DNA of 64,000 nt, from the NCBI GenBank assembly GCA_951213105.1, contig OX578140.1, positions 32,331,518 through 32,395,517 on the forward strand, given 5' to 3'. This document shows positions 23,413-35,495 of the stretch, piece after piece. Each line of letters begins with the position of its first letter. The stretch's first letter is position 1. The DNA comes from Amaurobius ferox (Eukaryota; Arthropoda; Arachnida; Araneae; Amaurobiidae). Position numbers and translations under genes: made by a program. Under the pieces are notes generated by a model that worked only from the letters and a program-made list of their open reading frames with translations, made no database searches and had not been told where the DNA came from.

Positions 23413-25620
23413 CAGTAAACTTCTGATTATCCGCGAGCGGATTATCTGCTTTGCGAATTATCCGCACGGTCTTCCGCGAATTTTTTTTTTTTTTTTTTTT
23501 TTGCGACGATCATTTACGAAAGGTAGAGAAATAAACACGCAACATGCCTTTCATGATCAACAAATGCAAAATCTATTTTTAGAGCAACAATCGGATTGTT
23601 CCTATTCCTTTCTACCCCTCCCCCCCAAGATCACCGAAACCGTACAATGGACGAATATGCCGTTTGTCAGGTTTCGGACCAGATTGAAGGTCGTGGCGAA
23701 TTGGCCGAGGTCATTTTTCGTACCTCCCCATTCCTTTACGCTTGCCATTTCAAGTCAAAATTGACACCACATCACTTTAGTACGTTGCAGTGAATCTGTA
23801 TGCACGATCTGCTCGCGTCTGTTTAAACTTGTAATTTTAGCGATGAGCGAAAAGAGAAAAAAAGTTGTCTTATCCATCCAAGATAAGTTAGAGTTGATAA
23901 AAAAAATTGAAAATGGTTCATCGAAAAAATAAATGAGTTTGAAGTATGGCATTGGAGAGTCTACAGTTAGAAACATTATGTAGCAAAAAGATAAACTAAT
24001 GCAATTTGCTTCCGCATCGGGCAACTCATCGTCCATGAAGAAAAGGAAAACCATGAAAACCAGCACCTATGAAGAATTGGACGCAGCATTATTAAAATGG
24101 GTGAGTCAAGTAAGAAGTGAGGATACACCCATTTCAGGACCGATTATTGCTGCAAAAGCTAAGCAATTTTTCGAAAAGCTTGGAATAGAAGGGACTTTTG
24201 ATGCGTCTTTAGGCTGGTTAACTAGATTCAAACAACGCCATGGGATTAGAGAAATCGGACTTCACGGTGACAATTTAAGTTGCGATAATCAGGCGGCAGA
24301 GGACTTTAAAAATGATTTTCAGGAATTTTTAAAATCAGAAGAACTTTCGTATGGACAAGTATACAACGCTGACGAATCTGGACTGTATTGGAAATGTTTG
24401 CCTACGCGAACACTGGCGTTTGAAAGAGAGCGTCAAGCATCAGGACATAAAACCAGTAAGGAACGATTGACGATAATGCCTTGCCTTGCAGCAGTGTCAC
24501 GGGAACACAAACTAAGATTCGTAGTGATTGGGAAAGTAAAAAAACCTAGTAATGAAGCTGAAATGAAGTAATGAAGCTGAAAACCTTCCAGTTCATTACT
24601 TTAACCAAAAAAAAGCCTGGACGATTCAAGAAATATTTCAGGAATGGTTCGAAAAAAAATTTATTCCCCAAGTGAGAGAGCATCTCAAGTCTAAAAACCT
24701 ACCTGAAAAAGCCATATTGCTGCTTGACAACGCCTCGGCTCACCCAGGAGAAAGTGTTCTGAAATCAGAAGATGGAAATTTTTTCGTCAAGGTTTTGCCA
24801 CCTAACGTCACGGCACTTATCCAGCCCATGGACCAGGGAGTTATTGCTTCTATGAAGAAAATGTATCGAACCAACTTATTGAAAAAACGGATTGAAGAGG
24901 GGGCGATCTCCAGGGCTTCTGGAAGGACTACACGATTCTTGACAGCATTTTTGACATCAACACTGCTTGGAATACGGTCAAGATAACGACTTTAGTAAAG
25001 TCCTGAAGAAAAATTTTGCCAAATGTGGAAAAAACGAGTCTCCACAGGAAGAAGAAGATGAGGAAGTTACTGCATCTGATTTGGCAAATTTAGCAAAATC
25101 TGTTCCTGGAGGAAGTAACGTGGATGAAGATAACATCGTTGAGTGGATCAATTGTGACGCAAACGATCCAGGCTTCAAACATCTTACCGATGAAGAAATC
25201 ATAGCCGGAGAAAAAGGTGTCATGTAAATGTAAGTCATGTAAATGTTAAGATAGAGTTTCCTGTGTCGTACGAGGTAAAGTAAAACCCGAGTTTTGAACA
25301 ATCAAATGTTAGTAAGAATCAAGGTTCAGGTAATTCTAATGTTAAAATATACACATTGTTATGTGATTTTATAGTAAAACAGGCATTCACCTGAAACTTA
25401 TCGCAGATTGCAATCACACACATTGTATGATGAACATTGCAATATGAGAGATTACGATCTGAAACTATAGACTCCCTCCCTTCTTTAAAAAAAATCCTTT
25501 ACATGTTAAATTGCATGTTGTTCATTAGAGACCTTCATATGGTCTTCATACTTCGTATCATTGTTACTAATACTGTCCCTTTAGAGTGTTAGAGTTTTGA
25601 TTATAGTTCTAAATAAATCT
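23413..25620 (+). mobile_element. Second Tigger-type transposon (Tigger-2), 3' end not found
   Basis: The 5' end CAGTAAACTTCTGATTATCC follows TA at 23411-23412 and is followed by further GGATTATC/GAATTATCCGC words, typical of Tigger termini. A poly(T) run lies at 23488-23502. The plus-strand transposase occupies 23842-25227. I could not find the complementary 3' end, so the right border is only an estimate. Confidence 0.8.
23842..25227 (+). pseudogene. Tigger/jerky-like transposase, nearly complete but broken (Tigger-2)
   Basis: From ATG at 23842: an N-terminal helix-turn-helix (VVLSIQDKLELIKKIENG), with two in-frame stops near 23929 and 23980. A CENP-B-type HTH region follows (LGWLTRFKQRHGIRE). 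The DDE catalytic centre is intact in its motifs: [22 protein letters not shown], then [16 protein letters not shown] 19-bp tandem duplication (about 24547-24584, GTAATGAAGCTGAAA words) shifts the frame. Another shift occurs near 24900, and a TGA stands where a Trp codon is likely (about 25003). The C-terminus is acidic (EEEDEEV, NIVEWINC) and ends at 25225-25227. It is diverged from Tigger-1, so two separate lineages are present. Human JRK and TIGD proteins belong to the same superfamily. Confidence 0.9.
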
Positions 25621-26256
25621 GTAATAAATAATATCTCTATATTAAAAAAAATAGCTGACGCCGCCGCTATTTGACAAATTTCTCGTTTCTCGAGTTCTTT
25701 ACTTCGTACCGCAAAAGCTATTGCATATAAAAATATAAAAGTTAGTACAGTTGTAGGTAAAGCTTTGGAAAATACGCTGAAATAAACCGTTTTTTAATAT
25801 ATATTGTAGTTTAAGAAGTATTTAATGTCAAATTCAAAGACAAAATATTTGAACTGCGAGTTTATGTTCTAAATAAACTAACAATAGCAAGACGACGCAA
25901 TTTTACAGGCAAGTACCGTACCTACATGAGTGGATTTTTGCAGGACGGAGCCCATTTTTTTTTACTTTCGATGTAGTTTTTGAGATATTTTACTTTTTAT
26001 GCACTTCTGAAGTAAAAATTTATTTTTGTATCGGCACGTCCAGAGATTTATCTGTCTCTTACCGCAAAATCTGCAGCATACAGAAAGATCATATTTGGTA
26101 CATTGGTACATTTATAGAGAAATAATAGAGTAACCGGATGAAATAAACCTGTTTATCGATTTAAACTTTAGTTTGATATGAAATAGCTCGCGAAGCGAAC
26201 TCAGTATCAAAGAATTCAGTTTTTGCATTCCCTGGGCTAAAACAAAATATCTGCTT
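25621..26256. other. Unassigned, with two weakly similar segments
   Basis: The stretches near 25705-25800 and 26057-26160 share words such as TACCGCAAAA, TATA...AAAGTTAGTACA/TTTGGTACA and GAAATAAACC. This suggests an old duplication or parts of one repeat family. No coding content. Confidence 0.4.
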
Positions 26257-26258
26257 TA

Positions 26259-27033
26259 AGGGTGAGCGTCAGTAAATCTCCTGCCCTATCCGCGCTTTGT
26301 TAACTTTCGCGGCACACATTTTTTGCCGAAATTCTGCTCAAACAGTTGCGAAATATTTTCTGAAAGATAAAATGCAATGCTTAGATTGTATTAAAACTAA
26401 TTTTAATACCCAATAAAACATGGAATATATTATTTATTTTAATCCAAAATATTTTTGGTGCTGCCATCTGTTGTCGCAATTTAATTCATACCGACTATTT
26501 TTAGTTTTTAATGAACATTTTTAAATGTCTATTCTTTCTAATACGCTATTAAATACAACAGATCATATATAATAATGCCATAATCACGGAAACGTAATTG
26601 AACTTGGACTAGAAGACAAAGGAACTTGAAGACAAAACTGCAGTCCTCAGTGATGTACATTCAGATCCCCTTATCAAATTTATACAATGAAAAATTACCT
26701 TTCCGTGATTGTGGCATTATTATATATGATCTGTTGTATTTAATACTGTATTAGAAGGAATAGATATTTAAAAATGTTCATTGAAAAATTAAAATAATCT
26801 GTATAAATTAAATTACGATAACAGATGGCAGCACCAAAAATATTTTGGATTAAAATAAAAAATATATTCTATGTTTCATTGGGTATTAAATTTAGTTTTA
26901 ATATAATCTAAACATTGCATTCTATCTTTCAGAAAATATTTCGCAACTGTTTGAGCAGAATTTCGGCGACAAATGTGTGCCGCGAAAGTTAACAAAGCGC
27001 GGATAGGGCAGAAGATTTACTGACGCTCACCCT
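26259..27033. mobile_element. MITE-like element with 341-bp terminal inverted repeats
   Basis: The left arm (26259-26599) is mirrored by the right arm (26693-27033) at high identity, leaving a 93-bp centre. The tips are AGGGTGAGCGTCAGTAAATC and its complement, flanked by TA on each side (26257-26258, 27034-27035). TA targets are typical of Tc1/mariner-type elements. No transposase is encoded, and a transcript across it would fold into a ~340-bp duplex. Confidence 0.92.
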
Positions 27034-27099
27034 TAGCCTCCTGCAGAAAATAGGTAGGGATAGAAAAATAGATTTTTGAAAGTTTAATTTTTAAGTGAG

Positions 27100-27194
27100 A
27101 TAGGTATGAAGCGAGCCCTGCGAGTGCAGTGAGTAGGAGGCAAAGCCTCCCGAAGGGGGTTGGCGAAGCGTAGCGACCAGGGACAGAGACCCCT
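27100..27194 (+). mobile_element. Possible Helitron 3' end
   Basis: A locally GC-rich stretch contains self-complementary GCCTCCCGAAGGGGG and GGCGAAGCGTAGCGACC, then ends ACCCCTAGT before AT-rich DNA. The hairpin plus CTAGT arrangement resembles a Helitron 3' end. No 5' end was found, and spacing between hairpin and CTAG is longer than usual. Confidence 0.3.
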
Positions 27195-29781
27195 AGTAAA
27201 TTAACTCTCATTAGAGCTTTGATTATAGATATAATTATTAATTCAAATACCAAAACCAAAATAACATTTTGATATAAATCATCCATTATAAACTTCAAAT
27301 TAATTTAGCTAGATACGATTCTCTAAAGTTTTCCTTCAGGATAATAAACAAAATGAAGCAATATTAGGATTCATATAATTTGTTGAATTCAAACACAAAA
27401 TCTTTCTTCAACAACATAAAATATTTATCCTATTAACCAGAAATTGCAAATCAATAGTTTACTCAATCCCATTTTGAGCGCCGTATATATTAAATTATAT
27501 TTACTCGATGTATAGCAATCCGTAATGCCCAACATTAGTGTGACGTCACTGAAGACCTTAACATTGTCAACTGTCCGATGAAATATCACACATCTCTGAT
27601 GCGTTGTCGTCGGTTTCATGGAGTCGTATGTTTCGGTATAGTGTGTTTTCCGAAAATAACTCCTCGATTCCATTAATCATAGAACTAATCTTGCTACAAT
27701 AGCTCAAAATAGATATTGCAATAGAACCTTTCAGGTTAAAATGGTGTCTCGTTTATTCATAGTGTGCATGCTTTATAAAAGATTCTTGGGAATCGTCGTA
27801 CCGATGTGAGACCGGAAAAGGTATAATTTCCTTCCCAGCACGTGTTTCAGTGTCGTTTCAATATTATTACATTCAAAGGGATAATTATATTTTTCCGAGG
27901 AACAATTATTATATTTTTCGAAACAATTTTTACATTCTAAATATCAAGTTCTATTTTGTGAGATAAAATAGAACTCAAACCTTTCATAAAATAGTATCAC
28001 GACTTAAGCAAGTATTATTTATAGGAGTTGGCAACGGCGAACGTGGCTCTTTTCTGTAAGAATACGTTGGATGTTAAACTATGATTATAAGTAAAACATA
28101 ATACGATATAATTAAAGTATAAAACCATAATACCTTATAAATTACAGCAATTTTCCATAGAATTATTACCGCCTATTACCGCCTGTATGCAAGAACATTG
28201 GGCAATGTTAAAATATGCTTTTTGTTTATTAACTAACTGGCAGTAGGAGTAAAACTATAAAAAAAATTAAAGTTTTAAAAAATCGAACTAGTCGTTAATG
28301 GGTTGAAAAATGGGTTGAATCGGGTACCGTAGATCCTCCCCCATTCGATCATAACTCTCCCTGAGATTCTAGCTACACTTTTAAGTCAAAGTATCCTAAT
28401 TCAACACCTTCTTCAGACATCTCTAGAAGTCAAAACTTATCTAAATTTTATAAAAAATAGCCTTCAAAATATGGGAAAATAATTTTAGTAAAATGTAGTT
28501 TAAAACCACCACCAGGTGGAAATATGGCACTACGTGACAGAGCTCAAAAAATGTGGGATCTCTAAGAGCTTATTTTTAGGTACATAAACCAGAAATTTAA
28601 TTATGAGATGTGATTGATAAATAAATTTTATTGTTTTTCTGAGATATTTTATGTAAACACATTGAAAAGATTATCATCGATTTCATAAAGCAACTTTACA
28701 AGCAAATCATATTCATCGATGTGAGAGGCGTCGTATTTTTTCTGAAAAAAGAAAAGAAAACATAAAACATGTCTTTTATAAATATCCATTAACTTTCTTA
28801 TTTAAAATTGTGTTGTATGAATATTTTACTTATTTTACCATTCGCAACACTCAATTGACACAAATAGTGATTTCCTGAGGTAGGCGAATCTCAATTGCCT
28901 TTCCTTTCAAATTCCCATCATTTTATATTTTGGTATGGTGATGTGTAAATACATAATAAATTTAATAAGGGTGCAATTTTAAATTTATTTTGTTATTTTT
29001 TAATAAAACTTTTTTTTGTCTATCAATACCAGCAGTTTCAATTTAGAATACATTTGCATATATTAGGTACTAGACTCTTCGTTTAAAGATGAGTTCAATA
29101 AACTAAGAAAATTATAGCATAAATAAACAATAATTTAATACCGTCAGAAATACACCCAAAATATTTTTATTATATATTAAGCATTTCACCAAAAATTATC
29201 ACAGTTAAAACACATATTTGAGGTTTATTGCACAACGGAATAGATGATGCACAATTTTTCGGAAATTTTTAAATAAATAAAAGAAATTGTATTGTAATAA
29301 GTGGTAGAGAAAGAAAACTTTACAAAGCATAGTTTTAAAAAACTGAAAGGGAAGCATTGAATCTACATATGGGGACTACTGTGCTTCAGAAGAGGGATTC
29401 TGGTTTTATTAATAATAAATGAATTAACAAAATGTTTGCGGATTTACAAATAAAAGTGTTCAGATATTCATAAATATTCAAATAAAAACTTCAAAAGTAT
29501 ATGTTTAGCAAAATTTGACTGTTCACCCACTTTAAGCCTCTGTTTTCTTTTTGTTAGCGGAAATTTCCATCGCATGTCTGAATGCGCTTTAAACTGTAAA
29601 CCCTTCAAAATGGCCATGATGTTCATAAAAACAACAGTGGAGTGTCAAAGTCATTCAATGAAATCTAATCCAATAGTTTTGAGTTATCAACCGAAATATG
29701 AATTCTTTATTTAATAAGAAATATTTCCTTACGCTACAGAGCATCTAGTTTTTTTCATTCTATAGACCAGGTGGGATTATA
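27195..29781. other. Unassigned AT-rich DNA
   Basis: No element termini or coding similarity recognised. The minus open frame at 27425-27673 has no known domain. This is the longest stretch of the left half without an identified repeat. Confidence 0.4.
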
Positions 29782-30520
29782 CAGGATGATTCCTAAATTC
29801 CTAATTCAACTACATAACTTTGGAACAAACACAGCTACAGCTATTCAAGTTAGATATTGATATCAAAAATAACTATGTGTTGTCAGATGAGGGATCACAG
29901 CGCCCTTAATGGCAAAATTCGAAATTTAGAACTCTTATAAACTAAAAGATACGAGACAAACTAAATTTTAAACTTGGACCTATAAAACTCTAGAAAACCT
30001 ACACATTAGTAGGAAATGACATATGGTATAAAAGTATATGGTGTAATTAGAAGACTGTAAACGCTGCATTTTCAGAAACCAATTATTGCCATTGTCGGAG
30101 CAAAAATCTATCAGACAAACCTCATATTACAGACAGAAATTTGCATCTGATTAAAATTTATGCAAGTACCGCTGTTACGTTAAATACTAAGAATGTATTC
30201 AATTTTCTGCACGGCTCAGTATCATAACTCTAGCATTTCCCTTACTTTTACAGCATTTTAATTATACCATTCTTTTGTTCCATATGTCATTTCCAATAAA
30301 TTTGTGGATGCTTTACAAGTTTTTAATTTATTTTTTCCGTATCTCTCTTAGTCTTCAAGATAGGAGTGTTAAGTTCCACATATTGCCATTGGAGGCGCTG
30401 CGGTTAATCTGATCTGATGGCACATGTTTTTTTTTACTATAGCAATATCTGACTTTTATGCCTGTAGCTGAGTTTGTTCCAAACTTATTTAGCTGAATTA
30501 GGACTTTGGGAATCGCTCTG
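29782..30520. mobile_element. MITE-like element with ~290-bp imperfect inverted repeats
   Basis: The tips are CAGGATGATTCCTAAATTCC (29782) and the complement of CAGAGCGATTCCCAAAGTCC (ending 30520), each flanked by TA. Inward, the arms continue to match imperfectly to about 30075 and 30235, sharing for example TTTGGAACAAAC, CAGCTACAG and GGAAATGACATATGG. Tips and target suggest a mariner/Tc1-driven non-autonomous element. No transposase frame is present. Confidence 0.85.
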
Positions 30521-30889
30521 TATATTATGCAGTTTACTAAATTTTTAACTATCTGGTTATTTGAATGTTTATATATCACCACCCTGTAAAGATCATTTAG
30601 AGAGTTGACACTAATAGTTAATCTATTAAAAATATCCATATATTATTCTTATAGAATGCGCGCGTGACATATGGTTATCATTATTTCTGTTTAAACCCGA
30701 TCAACAATCCTACCACTAATTACTTATCAGCAATTACTGTTGATGGAGGGGTCATAACGGTAATTTCTAAATGAAAACTGAGAGAAAAATAATAATTAAC
30801 TTCCAGTGCAAATTATCCCTTTTAAATGTTACGGCAAATGAAAGCGCATTATATTTGGACATTAGAAATATTTTAATTTAAAAGAAAAA
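30521..30889. other. Unassigned
   Basis: No feature supported. A minus open frame at 30355-30639 is mostly the right arm of the preceding element. Confidence 0.4.
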
Positions 30890-31130
30890 TTACTTTCTCC
30901 TGCTACTGTATATAGAAAGTATTGCATCCTCGAAAATTTTCAAATCCGAAATTTTATTAATAAACGTGTTTTCAGGCCTCCAAAACCCATTATGCTTTTG
31001 GATAGATGTCAAAAAAATGTGGAAAGAGTGACCATCTACTTTATTCAAAAATTTAGAAGACAAAATACTTAATTATATGAGCTAAGAAATATGTGTGTTT
31101 TTGTGTCAATTATATTGATACAAAACCCAT
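30890..31130 (-). mobile_element. Diverged HEF-like 3' end (fragment)
   Basis: ACTTTCTCCTGCTACTGTATATAGAAAGTATTG parallels the HEF 3' hairpin (seven-pair stem ACTTTCT/AGAAAGT) followed by ATTG; the quoted stretch spans 30891-30923. A TCGAAAATTTTCAAATCCG-like block and a TGTGTG tract follow in the same order as in HEF. It is a relic of a related family. Confidence 0.45.
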
Positions 31131-31654
31131 TATTTCCTAACTTTTAACTATTGTTATTATAACACACTATTATCCATTAGTCTATATCCATGACCTATTA
31201 TTTTCTAATTTTTTTTTTCAATAGTTGTTGGAAATCCTGAAAACCAAAGCATTAAATGAAAAGCATTAAATCGCTTACTGTAAAATATACGTAATATGTT
31301 TAAGCAGATAATATCTACATTTAAGTTAATGAATATGTCGCAAAAATTATTTTTTAACTCTTTCAAAAACATTCGCAAAAAAATTTAATCGTCTAAAACT
31401 AATAACAAATAGAACTCTAGCTATGAATTTTGTTTTAATTAAAAGAATAAATCGCAGAGTTACGAATACCAAGTATGCTTTCACGGCCTTTTGCCTAATC
31501 CCAAGGAGAAACGATATTTACAGGCTGTTACTGCTATTATTTGAAAATATTTGACAGTTTTGAAAGTTATTATTTTAAAATATTTGACATTATTTGCTGG
31601 TTATTGAAAATTTTGTAGTTTGGTTTTCCCTAGTTACGTCGAATTTCCTATAAA

Positions 31655-31716
31655 TTTCCACAGAGTGTATATAGGTTGATCGGCGTTCAGTTAGTTGTTG
31701 CGGGCGATATATACGT
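31655..31716 (+). promoter_or_regulatory. LTR-like core promoter fragment, cut by HEF copy E
   Basis: TTTCCACAGAGTG, then TATATAGG, then GGCGTTCAGTTAGTTGTTGC aligns in order with a segment at 45530-45590 (TTTTCACAGG, TATATAAG, GGTGTTCAATTGGGTTGCTGC). A TATA box followed by a TTCAGTT-type start is common in arthropod LTR retrotransposons. Only the promoter region is recognisable. Confidence 0.4.
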
Positions 31717-32636
31717 AAAAATCTGATGTGGACAACACATGACTTTCCTTATATAATGCAATGAATTTACTACTTTTACAGCTAAAAAAAAGTTATTCTT
31801 ATAGTAGATACTTATATTCTTTCCATGATATTGAATTTTCTTGAATTAGTCGTCATTTTCATTGATTTAGCGTCATTTTTATCCATTTCGCGAGATTTTT
31901 GTCAATTTGGCAACAATTAAAAATGTCGCCAAGTTGGTGACATTCCGTTAAATCCGTCGCCAAAATTTCGCCAAGCGTTATGGATGGAGAAAAAAGTTAT
32001 TCTTACAGCAGATAAATGACTAATGGCGTTCAAATACAAAAGTATTACTCAAAGTATCTTTTTTCATGAATGGAACGAGCTAGATCCACGAGAATGATGT
32101 CACCAGATTTATCGCCTGGTATTACATATGAAAAGCGAACATATTTCTCAATAGGAAATATTTTTATTTTTTATTTTATATAACTTTTTGATAATTTTTT
32201 TTGAAAAATGTACAATATCTCGAGAACGGTTCATGTTAGGATTCTAAACTTTATGCCAATCGTTTTCTAATGACAAATTACATAAGAAATGTCTATTTGT
32301 GTAACTTTATTAGCGGTTTTGATTTATTGACGATTTTTTCATAATTTCATTCGAAATTTTAGGGGGGTTCTGAACATTCGATTGCATATAAAGACAATAG
32401 ACTTCCAGTGTTTATGGATTGTGATTTTTGTACCAAATTTCGTTCGAATCGGTCCATTCGTTCGTCAGTTATCGTCTCCACAGGCTCACTGACACACACA
32501 CACACAGACATCACTTCAAAAATGCTTGATTCGTGATCAGGGATACTTGAAACGTGCTCTCCTATCGAAAACTCGAATTCGAGTTTTCGACCCCGTCACA
32601 ATACTTTCCTTATACATTACGTATATAAGGAAAGTA
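31717..32636 (+). mobile_element. HEF copy E
   Basis: Full-length plus copy. The 5' end contains the small hairpin ATGTGGACAACACAT. A short CA run lies at 32493-32507. It ends with the CTTTCCTTATA...TATATAAGGAAAGTA hairpin. Its 3' end meets copy F tail to tail. Confidence 0.9.
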
Positions 32637-32715
32637 ATTACTTTCCAAGCATCCCTGTTCTCGAATCGAACATTTTTGAGGTGATGTCTGTGTGTGTGTG
32701 TGAGTGTGTGAAAGT

Positions 32716-32747
<32 letters not shown>

Positions 32748-33470
32748 CTGTGAGTCTGTGGAGACGATATCTCACGAACGAATGGAGCGATTCGAATAAA
32801 ATTTGGTACAAAAATCACAATCCGTGAATACTGGAAGCCTATTGTTTTTAAACGTAATCGAATGTTCAGAACCCCCCCCCTAAATTTTCGAGTGAAATTT
32901 TGAAAAAATCATCAAAACCTTTCATAAAGTTACGCAAATAGATATTTCTTATGTAGTTTTTCCTTAGAAAACAATTGACATAAATTTTAGAACGCTAGCA
33001 CGAACCGTTCTCGAGATATTGCACATTTTTCAAACAAATTTATCAAAAAATACCATAATTAAAAATATATATTAACTGTTGAGAAACATGTTCACTTTTC
33101 ATATGTAATATCATGCGATAAATTGGGTGACATCATTCTCGCGGATCTAGCTCGTTCCATTCATGAGAAAAGATACTTTCAGTAATACTTTTGTATATGA
33201 GCGCCAATAGTCATTTATCTGCTATAAGAATAACTTATTTCTCCATCCATAACGCTTGGCGAGATTTTCGCGACTTTTTTTAAATGTTGCCAAATTAACG
33301 AAAATCTTGCCAAATGGAAAAAGTGACGCTAAATCAATGAAAATGACGACTAATGGTCGAAAATTGAATATCTTGGGAAGAATATAAGAAAAACCTATTT
33401 TTTTTACTGTAAAAGTAGTAAATTGATTGCATTATATAAGGAAAGTCATGTGTTGCCAACATCAGATTTT
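32637..33470 (-). mobile_element. HEF copy F, lacking the 3' hairpin
   Basis: Minus copy joined to E through the perfect palindrome GGAAAGTAATTACTTTCC (32629-32646). Directly after ACTTTCC the family sequence jumps to AAGCATCCCTG, so about 85 bp including the hairpin loop and the TCGAAAATTCG block are deleted. A long GT microsatellite spans 32690-32750. The 5' terminus GGAAAGTCATGTGTTGCC ends near 33470. Confidence 0.88.
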
Positions 33471-33567
33471 GTTTTGAGGATGCAATTGTCTGTTTTGCGA
33501 ATAAGTTGTGCATCTTGTAACTGTTTCAATGCATCTGGCAATTGGTAGGTAGATAAAGAGTTATTCG

Positions 33568-33715
33568 CAGTATTTTGTACTTGTTTACGCTTACTGGTAT
33601 TTCAAGTATTTTAATGGAATTAGTTTCCCTGAAATTTGAATTCATTCTTGTATCTGGAGAAGATACTCACGATTTCAAAGGATACGTCGTAATATATATA
33701 TATATATATATATTA

Positions 33716-33746
<31 letters not shown>

Positions 33747-33858
33747 GACGTATCGTTTGAAATTGCGTATATATTCTCGGGATACAAAAATTAATCCAAA
33801 TTTCAGGAAAACAAACTCTATTAAAATACCAGAAATCATAAATAGGTACAATATACTG
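33568..33858. mobile_element. Fold-back element with a microsatellite centre
   Basis: The left arm (about 33568-33690) matches the complement of the right arm (about 33747-33858). Paired words include CAGTATTTTGTAC/GTACAATATACTG, CCTGAAATTTG/CAAATTTCAGG and TTTCAAAGGATACG/CGTATCGTTTGAAA. The centre is (AT)n at 33690-33710 then (TTA)n to 33747. No coding content. Confidence 0.75.
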
Positions 33859-34550
33859 TTGTCCTCGTTGTAAAGGTATAATTTACTATTATATTACAGA
33901 ATTGTATTCAAAGATTGTAGTATGACGCCGTGCTACTCACTAGTACGATTTGCACAAAGGTACATGTCTGCAACTATGCATAAATAAAATGGGTTCAGAC
34001 TCAAATATCGACACTATTTTCCAGTTTTATTTATCTTTCCTAAAACTCATTACTTTATATCCACATATTTACCCAGCCGTCTTTATTGTGAACCAAACAC
34101 TTGTCAGGCATATCCTCTTCATTAATAATGCCATCCCTTCAACACGTCTGCAATCAGCCTCATCTCATCTTCTATCGACGTCTGTTTTTCCTCTGTCACG
34201 TGGTCCGCTCTGAGCAATTATTGTAATGGCGGTCGCATTCATAATTCATGCGTGATGATGCGAAACGTTTCGGCTAATGACGAAAATTTTTAATGCCGTT
34301 TAGGAAGATATTCTTCTCAAAGATGGATTGTGTTTTGAAGACGAGTTCTTTATTCGTAATTATTTTGAAAGGTGTTCGTGATGGTACAATATGTATGCTG
34401 ATCGATTTAATATATCGTTGTAATAGTTCGATTTTTTTTCTTTGCCGGTCCTTATACTCTGGGCAGCCTTGACAATAAACAAATATTTTGGTTAAACTTT
34501 TATGTACTAAAAAAAATAGAAATGTTCCAAATGAGTAGTCACAGCTAATT
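33859..34550. other. Unassigned DNA
   Basis: Includes a plus open frame (33950-34213) and part of a minus open frame (34274-34783) that runs into HEF copy G. Neither has a recognisable domain. No gene supported. Confidence 0.4.
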
Positions 34551-35495
34551 ACTTTCCTTATATACATAATGTATAAGGAAAGTATGGTGACGGGGTAGAA
34601 AATTCGAATTCGAGGTTTCGACGGGAGAGCACGTTTCAAGCATCCCTGATCACGAATCAAACATTTTTGAAGTGATGTCTGTGTGTGTGTGTGTGTGTGT
34701 TTGTGTGTGTGTATGTGTGTCAGTGAGTCTGTGGAGACGATAACTGAGAACAAATAGACCGATTCGAACCACATATGGTACACAAATCGTAATCCGTAAA
34801 CACTGGAAGCCTATTGTTTTTATACGCAATCGAATGTTCACAATCCCCCTAAATTTTCGAATAAAATTTTGAAAAAATCGTCAAAAAATCAAAACCGCTA
34901 ATAAATTTACGCAAATAGGCATTTCTTATGTAATTTTTCATTAGAAAGCGATTGACATAAATTTTAGAACGCCAACATGAACCGTTCTTGAGATATTGCA
35001 CATTTTTCAAAAAAATTATCAAAAAGTCATATAAAATGAAAAAAACAATATTTCCTATTGAGAAACATGTTCACTTTTCGTATGTTATACCATGCGATAA
35101 ATTGGGTGACATCATTCTCGTGGATCCAGCTCGTTCCATTCATGAAAAAAGATACTTTGAGTAATACTTTTGTATTTGAACGCCAAATAGTCATTTATCT
35201 GCTGTAAGAACAACTTATTTCTTCGTCCATAACGCTTGGCGATATTTTGGCGACGAATTTGGCGGGATGTCGCCAACGTGGCGACTTTTTAAAATGTTGC
35301 CAAATTAATGAAAATCTCGCCAAATGGATAAAAATAATGCTAAATCAATGAAAATGATGACTAATTGTCGAAAATTCAATATCGTGGAAAGAATATTAGT
35401 ATCTACTATAAGAAAAACCTATTTTTTTTACTGTAAAAGTAGTAAATTCATTACATTATATAAGGAAACTCATGTACTGCCCACATCAGACTTTT
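34551..35495 (-). mobile_element. HEF copy G
   Basis: Full-length minus copy. The 3' hairpin is at 34551-34583, the GT microsatellite at about 34679-34720, and the TTGGCGA block at about 35236-35330. The 5' end GGAAACTCATGTACTGCCCA and ACATCAGA lies at 35464-35491. Confidence 0.9.

Noticed and set aside
23501..23793. Overlapping open frames of 87 and 65 codons before the Tigger-2 transposase
   Set aside because: They lie in the 5' leader of the transposon, overlap each other in different frames and show no domain.
32537..32818. Open frames rich in His-Thr (also at 4751 and 34274)
   Set aside because: Translation of the GT/CA microsatellites and flanking conserved DNA of HEF copies, with no sign of coding selection.
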